In this document: positions 23,601-35,102 of the stretch, one piece after another
Layout of the letters: each line of letters opens with the position of its first letter
How positions within the stretch are numbered: the first letter of the stretch is position 1
Source of the DNA: Batillaria attramentaria
Taxonomy: Eukaryota; Mollusca; Gastropoda; Batillariidae
Direction of reading: 5' to 3'
Assembly: GCA_018292915.2 (NCBI GenBank)
Contig: JACVVK020000215.1
Location: 580,001 to 644,000, forward strand
Length of the DNA stretch: 64,000 bases
Notes under the pieces: model-generated
Seen by the model: only the letters and a program-made list of their open reading frames with translations
What the model was told of the DNA's origin: nothing
The model's database searches: none
Made by a program: the position numbers and the translations under genes

Positions 23601-25409
23601 CTGGACATTTTTTTGACCGGCGCTTCTTGCAGAAACATGAAAAAATGTGTTTATCTAAAAGCTCTGTTATTCTTAATACTAAAGCTATAATAGTGCAGTA
23701 GTTCACGTCATATGTGCAGTTGGCACAAGTGACAAAATTACCGGAATGATGAGTAATTTGAAGGAGTCGTTTCATAGATATTTGGCCTTATATGCAAACC
23801 ACCCCTACCTCGGAAATATTTTTCTTACACAAAACCTGTCAGAGCTACAGAGCTGTGCTACGAAAATAGGCAGTATAATTGGATGATCTTCGCAATTTCA
23901 GAAAATGAAGCCATTCGAACATTTTTTTCGAAAAAATTCGTAACATGACCGATTTTTTAAAATCGGGGATAACTCCTTTGAAAATGCCGCAGGATAAAAT
24001 TTGTGAAAGGTAGGTCTGGAGAAGGTGAATTCCCATTTTATCTCAAAGTAAAAAGGCCTCCGACGAGGTGGTTTAGGAGATAGCCATCATTACATCCGTC
24101 CACACACACACACACACACGTCTTACAACTCCCGCCAAAAAGAACGCAGCAGCATAGTGTGCACGTCGAGTGTCTATGACGCAGATTTCGTTACGTCACT
24201 GTGTGCGTGAAAGTATGTATTGTGTGGAGAAACGTCACAGTCTTGTTTTGTATCACTGAAACTTGCTGCTGCGCGTAGCAAAATCTGCCCCGTCTCATAA
24301 AGTTGTTTCTCTATAGAGAAACAACTTAAAAATGAAGTTAGACTGTCCCGTATTGCATTATATGAATCTTGATATGTTACTGTGTGTGCAGCCTTCTCCC
24401 TCCTTTCCTTTGGCTTAAACTTTTTTTTTTTTTTTTTTTGCTGAAAGGCAATCTGGCTGAAAATTTCCATATAACTGCAAGTTTCCCCAGTCTACTGGAT
24501 GCCTGTCCATGCTTGCCTAATGCACAGAGAAGAACTGAAAAAAAATATTTACAGGAAAGAAACAGTTCTCCAACTTTTAACATTGCTTTAGCTTCTGGGT
24601 TGCAGCCCTTCAAGTGTAATTTTCTGGATGTCTTAGTCTATGGTCTGTTTAACGTTGCAGGTAAGGCGGTGATGGTGGTGAATGGTGCGTACCGGGGAGA
24701 GGAGGCCATTCTCGAGTCCATTGACGAAAAGAAGTTCTGCTGCTCAATTCGGATAAGTCAGGTACAGTACCATAGTTGTTTGTGTTTCTGTTCTTTTGTA
24801 CTTGAGCAGAGCATTATATCCCTGTCGGACATGTCATAGACCCATTCATTTTCAAATGTCCTATATTCGCTGCAGTTTCTAACCAATGGGGACACCTGTC
24901 CTGTTGTTTTACTGGCTGTACTTCCTATTGAGGACAAATGCCCTATACTTTTTCATTCACAGTCAGGCAGGAAAAATTTCCGATAATAGTTCCCATGAAT
25001 ATGAAAGCCTGCTTGAGTTGAGGGTCACACGTCAGGTCTCACGTGAAGGTTGACTTGTTATGTTGTGGGGTTGTTCGGTTTAGCCATATCTCGGAGCCTG
25101 ACAAATGTCCACACATCTGTCTAAGAAATTGAAACTATACTTTTAAGGAATCATTGTCTTTGATCTAGTTTTCAGCACAGAAAGAAGAGGAAGAAAAAAA
25201 AAGTTGGGAAAGAGGGTTTGGTGTGGGGTGGCTGAAAGGAGTAGATAGGAGTAGAAACAGTTTGTATCCTTGCATTTGCAGGGACAGTGATCCATGGTTT
25301 TTTTCTCACGTTACATTTGTGGTGTGTGTGTGTGTGTGTGCAGGGTCTGCTGAAGGGGCGAGTGGTTCATGGTGTGCAGTATGAAGACATTAGCAAGCTT
25401 CATGTCTGA
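16529..25409 (+). CDS. KIN: DNA/RNA-binding protein KIN17
   Basis: Ten exons: 16529-16648, 17024-17118, 17704-17870, 18814-19047, 19398-19443, 20090-20264, 21138-21260, 22228-22327, 24661-24761 and 25344-25409. All phases agree and the product is 408 residues, against 393 in human. An in-frame TGA lies just upstream of the ATG. KIN17 is a conserved nuclear protein tied to DNA replication and repair and to the spliceosome. Visible parts: C2H2 zinc finger Cys30, Cys33, His46, His52 (WYCQMCQKQC...); winged-helix region with RRFGTKRVHANIVYQEYI and WETLTDFVKWLGREG; GWFVQYIDRDPETIRKQ; a Ser/Lys-rich linker ending KSALDEIME; then the tandem SH3-like C-terminus with VVNGAYRGEEAILESI (KOW-like) and GVQYEDISKL. 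It was split by several repeat insertions, all intronic. Confidence 0.96.
17885..18290 (-). mobile_element. SINE family B, full-length copy in KIN17 intron 3
   Basis: On the minus strand the 5' head is tRNA-like: GGTGGTCTAGTGGTTAAGAG resembles box A and GGGGTTCGAGTCCC is a perfect box B. A body of about 300 bp follows, with GCCGATCGTCGGGGGTTCTC and GCGCTTTGAGCCGATTCATG, ending in GGCGCCTATACAATACTCAT-like sequence and an (ATT)n tail. It is nearly identical to 36985-37375, so the family was recently active. The tail begins about 15 nt inside the intron. Confidence 0.85.
18601..18712. repeat. (GT)n/(GTGC)n microsatellite in KIN17 intron 3
   Basis: GT dinucleotides grade into GTGC units and back to GT. 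It lies about 100 bp before the exon 4 acceptor. Confidence 0.9.
19096..19154. repeat. (CA)n next to a long C-run in KIN17 intron 4
   Basis: About 13 CA units are followed by CATATCTCT and a run of over 20 C. No gene function is implied. Confidence 0.9.
20399..20440. repeat. (CA)n microsatellite, KIN17 intron 6
   Basis: About 20 CA units. Confidence 0.9.
20577..20628. repeat. Poly(C)-poly(A) composite tract, KIN17 intron 6
   Basis: A run of about 22 C passes directly into A and AAAG repeats. The same arrangement recurs elsewhere in the window. Confidence 0.8.
20842..20933. mobile_element. 92-bp perfect palindrome with TTAA ends, probably a piggyBac-type MITE
   Basis: Two 46-bp arms are exact reverse complements with no spacer; the centre is CCTATAGG at 20884-20891. 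The outer ends are TTAACTCTTTGACGACGGAG and its complement. TTAA is the target duplication of piggyBac-like transposons, and the following CTCTTT is close to their usual CCCT-type tips. No coding capacity. Confidence 0.7.
21313..21420 (+). mobile_element. Retroposon 3' tail, GGCGCC/(ATT)n family, copy 1
   Basis: GTGTACATTGAGTGA, a T-run, ACTTCGGTTTTAGATTGTAA, GGCGCCTAGAGCTCGTTCCC and GGCGCCCTATGAATATTATT in order. The same order is found inverted at 42541-42661. The 3' end is (ATT)n. Confidence 0.72.
22955..23127 (-). mobile_element. SINE family A copy in KIN17 intron 8
   Basis: On the minus strand GGGGAGCCAGGGTGGCCGAA, ATGGTAGAGC (box A) and GAGTTCGAATCCCGG-like box B are followed by GGCCAAATATTTGTGCTGGC, a TTGAT ATCACC segment, GTGGTGGAAAAGGACGTTAA and a CCCA-type tail. 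It carries a few extra bases relative to the younger copies. Confidence 0.85.
23155..23563 (+). repeat. Tandem duplication of about 183 bp with a third partial unit
   Basis: GTGAACTAAACATTTGACGT-like starts occur at 23155, 23228 and 23411. The last two run on in parallel through TCTTGTGATTTCC, GTTG(G)CTTTGTGACTTC and AATCTGGAAGATCTAGAG to GCTGATGAAA. GA microsatellites separate the first units. Non-coding. Confidence 0.75.
24420..24439. repeat. Poly(T) run
   Basis: About 20 consecutive T inside the right half of interspersed repeat copy 2, where copy 1 instead has a C-run. Confidence 0.8.
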
Positions 25410-26472
25410 CAGTACTGGCTCCTTTGTGACTTTCTTTGGTCAGCTCTTCAGTGAATGGACTGTGATCTTCGATGTAGTGAACCAAGTTTATCTGGAGCAG
25501 ATTCATTTTGTGTGGATGAGGTGTGAAGCATCATGGTTCAGCTTCAGGAGCAGTAGATCTAGCAGTAGATGCCAATCTGCAAAAGCTTGAAAGTGACCGC
25601 CGCAGCACAAAATGAGATATATGGGAAATGGAACACAAAGACTTTGGATGCTGTAGGGATGGAAATCTGTCACATGTCCAGAACTTGGTTTATGTCTTCA
25701 AATAGCAGCATTTTGTGGGTAGGGCAGTGTTGTTAGGAAGGGTGTTGTAGATAGAAAGGAGCTTTGCTTTCCTCTTTCAAACAATGCATGTGCTGACCAC
25801 AGATATTTGCCGTAAGTTATCATCACCATCATCATCATACCACCACAGCCACCATTTTCATGCCATTTTATCACAAGTATCAACACATGCACAGTGCAGT
25901 TCCACAGTTTATTCATGTACTGTACTTGCGAAATGTTTTGGGTTTTTTTTGTCTGTACATATACTATTAAAGTTATCCAAACACATTGGGGAAAAAATGC
26001 ACAGCCAGTGTCCACTTTCTTACTGTTGTGAACAGACAGAATCTGTGCAGATTTCCCTACCAATTTCACTTGACCAGAAGACGTACTGTACATACACATG
26101 GAAGAGAACCACCATTCTGCATTCTCTTCACACAAATTTGCATGTAACAAACTGTCGAAATTTTAGTGCGCTCACAAAATGGATCTGTTAGTACACATGG
26201 TTTTGAATGATGCACACTTACAGAACTACACTGTAATAATTTACTACACTTAAATGGTTACACAGACTAGGCAAGATTTTGTGTTTAGTTTGGTTTTAAA
26301 TTCTAGAACTGTACACACATATGAAACAACAAAAAACCTAGCTATCATTTAAACTAAACTCATATTCTCAGACATGTATTGTCTATCCTCTACCAGTATA
26401 CAATGCCCCCCTTTTTTTCTGTCCAGTCTTGCATTTCTGCTAAATGTCACTACGCAATTCTTCATATCACAG

Positions 26473-26473
<1 letters not shown>

Positions 26474-26514
<41 letters not shown>
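26474..26514. repeat. (CA)n microsatellite
   Basis: About 20 CA units downstream of KIN17. Confidence 0.9.
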
Positions 26515-26516
<2 letters not shown>

Positions 26517-29500
26517 TTAAACAGAATTGCACTGTCTGAAAGTGTTCTTTTACAAAACTTGCTGTATATGTCAGAGAAACTGTCTTTCTTTACAACATGG
26601 ATGAGGTATGAGACTGAAGTCTCATTTTATTCATGACATGCGAGTGAATTCCTTGTAACTAAACATAAGAACAGAGGCGAGCGTTTACGAGTCTTTGCTG
26701 TCAGGGTCTGAGATTCAATGGTGGCTGGCTTACTGAGTGGCGGTTTTTCTGAAACAAACAGCGGGAAACAAAATCAAGTAAACAAGGGAATTTTAACAAG
26801 TGAAATATACTGGCACAGTGGCAATATGCATATTAAATCCATCCAAGTGTGGCTCTCTCTTCTCTCCTGTTTTTCACACACACACACACACACACACACA
26901 CGCTCATCAGTAACAGCAAATGCATTATTTCATTGCCACAAACAAGATTTGAAACGATCCTGTAAGTCATGTCTACCATTCTCTAGGAAAAGGGTCTAAG
27001 TGCCTCTCAAATCTGCGACGCCTTTTCCAGATCATGGTAGATTTTCACTACTGCACACACTTTTTTTAATGCAGCTTCAAGCATGAGATCAAAATCTCAG
27101 TGTTGCACACTCAAGCTGTTGTTGCACTACACTTACACTACGTAAATGCGGCATCAACTTCTCACCAATGTCTCCTGCATGCATGCAACAAGACAAAGAT
27201 GCAATACTTAGAAATGCAGAAGATAAATGAGCAATCTACAACAAATGTTAAAAAAAACAACAACAACAACAACAACAAAAAAACCGCATTTTTTTCCCCC
27301 CAAGACAAGCTTGTAGAGAAAGACTATAAAAGATTTCAAATTATTAAGAGTGAAAGATCAATTGTGCAAATAAGAACAGTAATGAATACTGACAAGAAAC
27401 TTGGAGAAAAAAAGAACACAGCATAATGTTATGAACAATAATGTTATGCAGAAAGTTACAAATTAAACAGAAAATTCCGCTTTAAGTTTTCTATGAAAGA
27501 TGTACGTGCTACTTGATTGAACGAGTAACTGACATAACGTCAATGAAAGATAGAAAAAAAAAGAATGACAGGGAAAAAAGTGGGAAAAGGGTTTCCGCTC
27601 AGTGTCATATTCTTCAAATATTACTGTATAGAGGGGAAGGATCATGCAGTTAATAAAATGTAAATCTGTTGCATCTGTCGTTAATATTTTACTGAAGTCC
27701 TAGTGGTGTGACATCATGATAAAAATGAATTAGTAAGAGGCATTAGTATGCTCAAGACAATCATTACGTGTATCACCACAGCATGCTTCAGTGAACAAAA
27801 TGCCGCGCATGAAACACTTTCACTGTAGTCCTGCTAAATGGTTTCATAGACCACAAAGAATACATGTGCTGCGCACACTGATGGTGGAATGGATCAAACA
27901 GAAGGTTAGTAAAAGAGAAAGAATACAGTATGGACTATGCATCCTGTGTTACACAAGTCAAAAAAGCCGTGTAAACTTTTAGAAAGTCAAAGTCACAAAA
28001 TAAAACCGAAACATCTGCACAACACAGCCAACCACCAAACAAACAACCCCACCAAACAAAACCCCCAATCCAGCAACTCTCCTTTAAATTCAACAATTAC
28101 TCAAATGGAAAACAAAATTCCCAGTTTTTACCCAGCATATTCGTCAACAGGTCTTGAAAAGGCAAAAAATTGGATGATATTCTTTTCAGAGGGAAAATGA
28201 AAGAGTGAGTGAAGCTGAAAGACACTGATACTGCAACTCGCACAACATGTCTATTAAAGCTACACTAAAAACTGGGCCCAAACCAACACAAAAGTGACAG
28301 AACTTGCCTAACAAGAAAAACAAAATGAACAGAGTATAAACACAGACCATGGCAGAAAACATCAAATCCATCTAGCAGACTAAGTCTTGCACACTGCCTC
28401 TTAGTTGTACCATTTATAGTCTTCTCACTACTTGACAGTCCACGTCTGTGTCACAAATTGTGACGGCAAAGAAATGTTACTCATCGCACAAAACAACCTT
28501 GGCCAGATGTGCAAATAAGGTGCCCGTAATATTCACTGTGATGCGAACAAAAACACAAAGCACAAAAATTTAATGTGCTGCTCTGCAAAAAGAGAAAGAG
28601 AAGTCCCACCAAGACACCTACACATCTCACTACTGACTGAACAACCCACAGTCTAACTGATGATGATGATGATGATGATGATGGAGACGTGGTACAGCGC
28701 ACGGCTCCACCCTGACAACTCTGTCTGAGTCCAGTCTTTTGTGAGTGTTTTTTTGTTTGTTTGTTTTGTTTTTTTGGGTTTTCTTTTCATGGAGTAGACA
28801 GCTGTTTTTGTTTTTTCCTAACTGAACACTGGGTAAAATCCACTCGTACAATCCATCTACCCCCTCTCCTCCACTTGGCTTTCTAAAATTTGGCTCTTAA
28901 AAGAAGAAAATCAAGAAGAAGTGCGATGCAGCTTGGTTTTCAGAAAGGTCACCAGCTAGATTGACGGGCTGTTGTTTTATTCAATGCAAGAAGGATCCCA
29001 CAGCTGATCGGGCGCAAGAATAAAGCCCGGTGCACCTGTCTCTGCAACTTTCCTAACAGCGTGCCCGGCTCGCAGCCTGCCCTTAAAGAGTAATTTAACC
29101 ACCTATTCACAGACAGTTTTGCTTACCATACTTTCCACACAATACATGTATTTTATATGGGCCAACCATAAGTTATCAATAATTATGTGAACTGTGCAAA
29201 TGTATAAGTTCAAGCCTCTATATTTGTTAGCAGGTCTCATGCAAAAATTTCTGTGGCCAAGTTAGTACATGTATGAACTATGATACACTTGGCTGTATTG
29301 TATACAGAATAAATGTGGAAACTACATGTATAGGACAAGCTGTTCAGCTGAAAATAAATGTTTCATTCACTTGGTGCATCTCACAAATATTACCACAAGA
29401 TACAAATGTATTGACAAAAGTCTTAGCCATCAGCGCGGCACTAGTGAGGTAATGTTTGCCATGTTACGGGCCGATGTTGTGTCAAACACTGTTTGCCACG

Positions 29501-30522
29501 TGATTCAGCTACCGGTAGTTTCCTTGTATGGTAACCACAGGGTGATGTTTTTGGACATTGTCATTTACAATACTGGAGGTGGGTGGATCAGTGCTAGGTG
29601 TTAACTGAAGCACGTGGAGCTTAGAATGTCATGAAAGGCGGATGCACATTTTGAAGTTCTTACTCAGTGGATGAAAACACAGAGAAGATCTTTTGCTTTT
29701 GTAAAGGTTTCCTCTGTCCTACACATCGATTAACACTGTGACTGGCCATGTGAGAATGCATCTAAGCTCTTCAACAAGTTTGGACATTTACATTAAAAAA
29801 AACCCCAAAATCCATTGCAAAAATGTCTGCATAAATAAACGATCAAGCAGCCCGCTAGTTTCTACAGTATTACAGGGTTAGAATGTGGGTCATCAGCGTA
29901 AGGTTAAAAAAAAAAAAAAAAAGATGAAAAGATTAGGCCTGTTTCCTCTCAGCCACCAAATCTCACACTCACCACAAATCATTCAGTTATGCAACCTGTA
30001 ACAATGCATCTCATACAATCATATCATCCCCTACTGAAACACGGGCCATGCCTGAAAACATACAGTGCCGACCTAACGCACTCACTTCAATGTAGCTGTT
30101 AATCAACAATTCACAGTAAGTGTGCAAAATATTCAACAAAAAGAAATATGAGTCAGAACTTTGGAGAAGCTTTTTGTTAATAGAATGATGAAAACAGAAA
30201 AAGACAGCAAAGAGAAACTGTTTTATCAAAATTAAATTTAGTAAGAAATGAAAATCATCTTATAAATTCTTTTTCTCTTGAGGACGCAGTAAATTAACAA
30301 CGTGAGAAGTACTCTTCCTCAACTGCACTTACTCAGTGGTGCAACCTGCTGCATTTAAACTTCTCCTGTGCTGTTGTGGTAATGATCTTGTTGTTCCAAA
30401 ATACCTAGTCACTACATTCTGTCAAGACAGATTTTAAAAGCATGGACCACTGAAGTCTTGTAACATATTAACCCATGTGCAATGGTAAAGAAGATGACAA
30501 CTGATGATGCGTATCATGTTCC

Positions 30523-30698
30523 TGGGTAGCCGAATGGTAGAGGCTAGAGCGTTGGACTCTCAGTGCTCGGGTCGTGAGTTCGAATCCTGACTGGGGCCAA
30601 ATATTTGTGCTGGCCTTTTTTCTCGTTGCCCCGTCTTTGATATTACCCTTACGTGGTGGAAAAAGACGTTAAATTCCCAAACACCCACCTACCCACCC
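30523..30698 (+). mobile_element. SINE family A with 14-bp target duplication
   Basis: A TAGCCGAATGGTAGAG box A, GAGTTCGAATCCTG box B, GGCCAAATATTTGTGCTGGC, TTGCCCCGTCTTTGATATTA and GTGGTGGAAAAAGACGTTAA are followed by an ACCC-rich tail. Perfect 14-bp direct repeats GCGTATCATGTTCC lie at 30509-30522 and 30699-30712. Confidence 0.93.
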
Positions 30699-31256
30699 GC
30701 GTATCATGTTCCAGAACCTAGTCCCTAAAAACTTTTAAAGTAACTTTTAAATGGGCTAAGTCCATCTGTGCTGAACCCAATTATGTTTCTGGAACAGATT
30801 TGCTCATTCGTTCATCTGTGCGCTCGAAATACTCTAAATCTTGATGATTACAGCAGCTCTTATTGTGATGTAATGTTGTTTACACTTTGCAGGAGCAGGT
30901 GAACATTCAAATTCTATGACTGTTGCTACACTGCTGGAGCGCTCAGTGTGGTCGCTGCGTTATCGGGTACGCTTCTTTCAGCTCAGTGCCAGCATTATAG
31001 ACATTGTCACTGTCCAGGTATCTAAGTGGTGTAATGATAGATACCACGAAAACAGCTCAGAACGATCAGTGAGCATAAAAATGGAAGCATTAGCCCTTTC
31101 CACAGAAAGGACCACTGAAGTCCCCATACCGTATCTGCCCATGTGAAATATGAATTAGATGATGCAGATCATACATTCCTTTCAGAACACACAAGAGTAT
31201 AATGTGCACATCTGAAGTTGCTGTAATTAACACTACATACACATTGCAACACTTAC

Positions 31257-34200
31257 CTAGCGAGAGGTTCTGGGCTTGATGTCATCGATGATGGCCTGGA
31301 TAACTTCAGTAGTTGTGGCTTGCCCACCCAAGTCTGGGGTCTGGTGCTGTGTACACAAGACCAGTACACGTACCACACCATTAAAGTTAAAAAATTTTTT
31401 TTTTTTAAAGGCTGCTTGAAGTTGGTACATGCTTATTAACATATCGTCATGTTTAGTAACATGTCGTCATGACAACCAGGGAATGTTGGCGTAACTTGAT
31501 TTTGACTTGCATCTGAGAGTACCCTGTAGCTCAGAAATACAAATCAATTTACACATAGTTTCTTCAAAATAGAGTTATCGTCAAAATGTATTACAGTGTA
31601 TACACTTTCAGAAAACAACTGACTAATTCTGTTTCACTTTTACCTCAGGGTTGGAGACAACCGCCATGATGGCTTCTCTGATCAATGTCCCTTGAGCATG
31701 GTGCCTGTAAAAAAGTTGTTTCTCAAACGTGTTATAGGTTTTGAATATACACAGCTTTTGTTCAAAATGTGCAAAACTGTCAACGCAGAACAGCAACTTA
31801 AAATTTGTATCGCGCACAAAACAAAAAAACGAAAAGAATGAGGAAAGAACAAAAACCAAAGAGGTTTTTTTTTTGTTTTTGTTTTTAAAGCACCAGGAAA
31901 GAATCCTCTTGTGTAACAAAAGGTTCTGTTTAACAGTGCAAAAACAGAACAAAAAGCATATCACTTAAAGAAAGTTTCAGATGCAAGTATCCAGGAGTCT
32001 ATTCTGTAGATTACACAACATCTCCACAAACATACAGCAAAAACAGAGTAAGAAAAGATAAGACGTACGTACCCAAGATAGTCGAGCAGATCACAGCTGG
32101 CCAGCAGCATCCCAACAGGGTTAGCGATGTTCATCCCCTTCAGAGATCGCCCTGAGTTGCGAGTGCCCTAAAATCAATAAAGTGTACTGTATTGTCAGCA
32201 GTTACAAACATACCATGCTGTCTGTGTTCAGGCCAACACTCGGAAGGATCTGCATGAACAGCATTGTAGAAATCTGCCTTACAGGTTTTTTTGGGTTTTT
32301 TTGTTTGTTTGTTTGTTTGTTTGTTTTTTGTTTTTGTTTGTTGTTTTTTTTTGGGGGGGGGGGGGGGTCTTAAGTACACTGTGTCATAAACTTCATCAGT
32401 GCTTCAGAACTTTTCCAATAACAGCAGAAATAGTTGGGCCCCAGTAGAAGATCAACCATATCACAAAAAATAGTAAGTGTGGATTGGAATCATTAATTTT
32501 CCCTTGTACAGCAACCTGTCACCAAAATGAAATTTATGGACTTACAGCAGAACCGTTTCTCACACCCAACAGCTTTAATCTGCAGGAATGTACATTTACA
32601 TTCTACAGTAAATGTCACCGATGTGTGCGTTTGACAGGATAGTAATTTTTCCATTCTGGTATCTCGTGGACTGTGTTTACCGGTGATGACTGGTTGAAAT
32701 TTAGAAATACCGGTGAAAAAACTGGCTACCGCTTTAAACTACTTGTTGATTCTCAGCTTTACCGATTCTTCCCGTCGTCTCCATACCATTCATGCAGGGT
32801 ACAGTAATGTAATGATTATTGTCAGAGTGTGTGTTACGTAAGAGCATGTTCTACAGAAGTACCGAAACAGTGTGGATGATTACTTGCTGACATAGCCTTT
32901 TGTTTGGGCTGGTGCTTGAATGACAGTGAACCCGATGAGTGGATTACCAGATTTGTTTTGCTTTATTTGCTCCCTGTGAGACTGCAGTACAGGTTTAGGA
33001 AACTGTTCATAGCGATCACCGTTCTGTTCGCACAACTTACCGGTTCGAAGATGGCGTAGTGATCACCAATATTCATGCCCGGTACCACACCGGATCCACC
33101 AACCAAACCTGCAGCGATGTTGCTGAGGATGTTCCCATACAGGTTAGGCATCACCAACACATCAAACTGCTGTGGGCGTGAGACCTCTAAAGGAGAAAGA
33201 ATTTTTGTTGTTTAAATTACAAAATGTACACATCACACCAACAGCCACAATGACGATGACACAATTTTTCAATGGCAGAAACTGCAGCACACGTGCCAAG
33301 TTATAATTTGCCCTCTTGCTAATCTATGAAAATAAAACAAATGAAAATTTACAAATACAGATAAATCAACAGAAGCAAACGACTACTCCAAGACTACAAC
33401 TAAAATAATACAAGATGTTACAATATATACAAAGTTAACTTAAAGGCCTACAGCCTGACAATACAAGACAATGCATGGCAAAGGACAGATTACATGTTGT
33501 GCTACTGCTTGCACGCACACATGCGCAGACACAGACACAGAGATACATGGGTCCTTCACATGAGCCACAAAACTATCAGCTGGTCAACAACCTCAGGTTC
33601 AGGTTCCCCTGGGTAGAACTGTCCCTGAGGACGTTTTCTTTTTGAGAAGCGTGAATGAACAGGCCTCCGCATAGTCACGGGCAGAGCAGTCTCCCGGTGC
33701 TGGGTGGTGGTGGACTGACCACACCATTGTTAGCATTACTGGTGGTCTAGCCTTGAACCCCAAAGTCAGTAATAATTCCCCATTCTCAGGATTTCCAAGG
33801 CCATGAAAATTGGAAATGGGGCCAAGCAGACAATGAAAAACTTGCCACTTACATGGACATGGTCTATGCTGACCAGCTCTTAGTTATATTGCTCTTGATC
33901 ACACTTATCAAACCTGCGTGTGAAAGCTGCAAATAAGATGGAAACTTAAAAACGGATCAAAATCAACTGAAGATTTTTTTGTGGCTGACCCAATTGTCTC
34001 AATGTGTAATACACTGCATTATGTAATGCCTAATTATGGAGTTACCTGCATGCTAGCATTGTCGATGATCATATCTGTAAACTCAATATCCTTAAATCCT
34101 TGGACACCTTCCGGCAGCTCTCCAGGAACAAGCCGTCTGCCAGTTTCTGAAAGTGTAAAAGAATAAAAGACAGAAAGAAAGAAAAACATTAATTCACATG

Positions 34201-34398
34201 TATACGAAGGTACACATTTGAAACAGACTAAACTGCAATGGCAATCTTCAACCTCCTTATCAGTAATTCCTAGTTCAAATGGAAGGTGCCCCCCCCCCCC
34301 TCCCAAAACAAACAAACAAACAAACAAAAAACAAACAAACAAACAAAACCCAAAAAACAACACACAAAACAAGAAACCAACAACTCCCCCCCCAAAAA

Positions 34399-34430
<32 letters not shown>

Positions 34431-34561
34431 TAACAACAACAACAACCAACCAACCACCACCACAACAAAAGGGCTATGTTTTGAAAGGTCTTGTTGCTGT
34501 CTATCAGCAAGCCAAGTTTGGTGGCTCTGCCGTTTGTAGGTTCTGAGCAATGTTCTGTGGG

Positions 34562-34605
<44 letters not shown>

Positions 34606-35045
34606 GAGTGGGTTAATACACAAAGACTCACTTTGTTACACAAGTGAGCCAGCAACAACAACAACAACAGCAACAAGAACAACAAAACATATTACTTCCA
34701 TAAATTGGGATGTAACACTCATAGTGCTGGTGATTACTTCAACACACAAAACTGCATACTTACATGATATTTGCTTTGTGAATGGCTGTGACTTTCTTTC
34801 GGCCATGTTTGGCAGCAAAGTTGAATGCATAATTTGCAATGCGCTCAGAACTGTGTGCCGTGATGATTTTCATGCTTTCCACTACACCTGGAACATTCTG
34901 TGATAGAACAGTCGATGTGAACCTTTTCAAGTTCATGTAAACTTAACTCATACTGAAAGTTGAAGCCATCTGTAAGCTATATTCCATTACACTATGTCTT
35001 TTTTCAAGCTGAGAGATAGAACTATAAAGCTGTGGTTTATGAAAA

Positions 35046-35102
<57 letters not shown>

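Larger units (their letters stand above)
22535..24500 (+). repeat. Interspersed repeat copy 2, split by an insertion of about 1.5 kb
   Basis: The left half (22535-22750) and the right half (24325-24500) match adjacent parts of 13010-13395. Between them lie a family A SINE, a tandem duplication and a perfect 28-bp palindrome at 24300-24327 (AAGTTGTTTCTCTA and its complement). GCCCCGTCYYAYAAAGTTGT occurs in direct orientation near both ends, at 22773 and 24287. All of it lies within KIN17 intron 8. Confidence 0.6.
25410..31256. other. Long tail-to-tail spacer between KIN17 and IDH3G
   Basis: About 5.8 kb without recognisable exons. It should contain both 3' UTRs. It holds (CA)n at 26474-26514 and 26876-26901, AAC repeats at 27256-27282, (GAT)n at 28660-28682, an A-run at 29908-29923 and one clean family A SINE at 30523-30698. 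The remainder is AT-rich unique-looking sequence. Its size suggests a long IDH3G 3' UTR or an unrecognised non-coding transcript. Confidence 0.5.
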
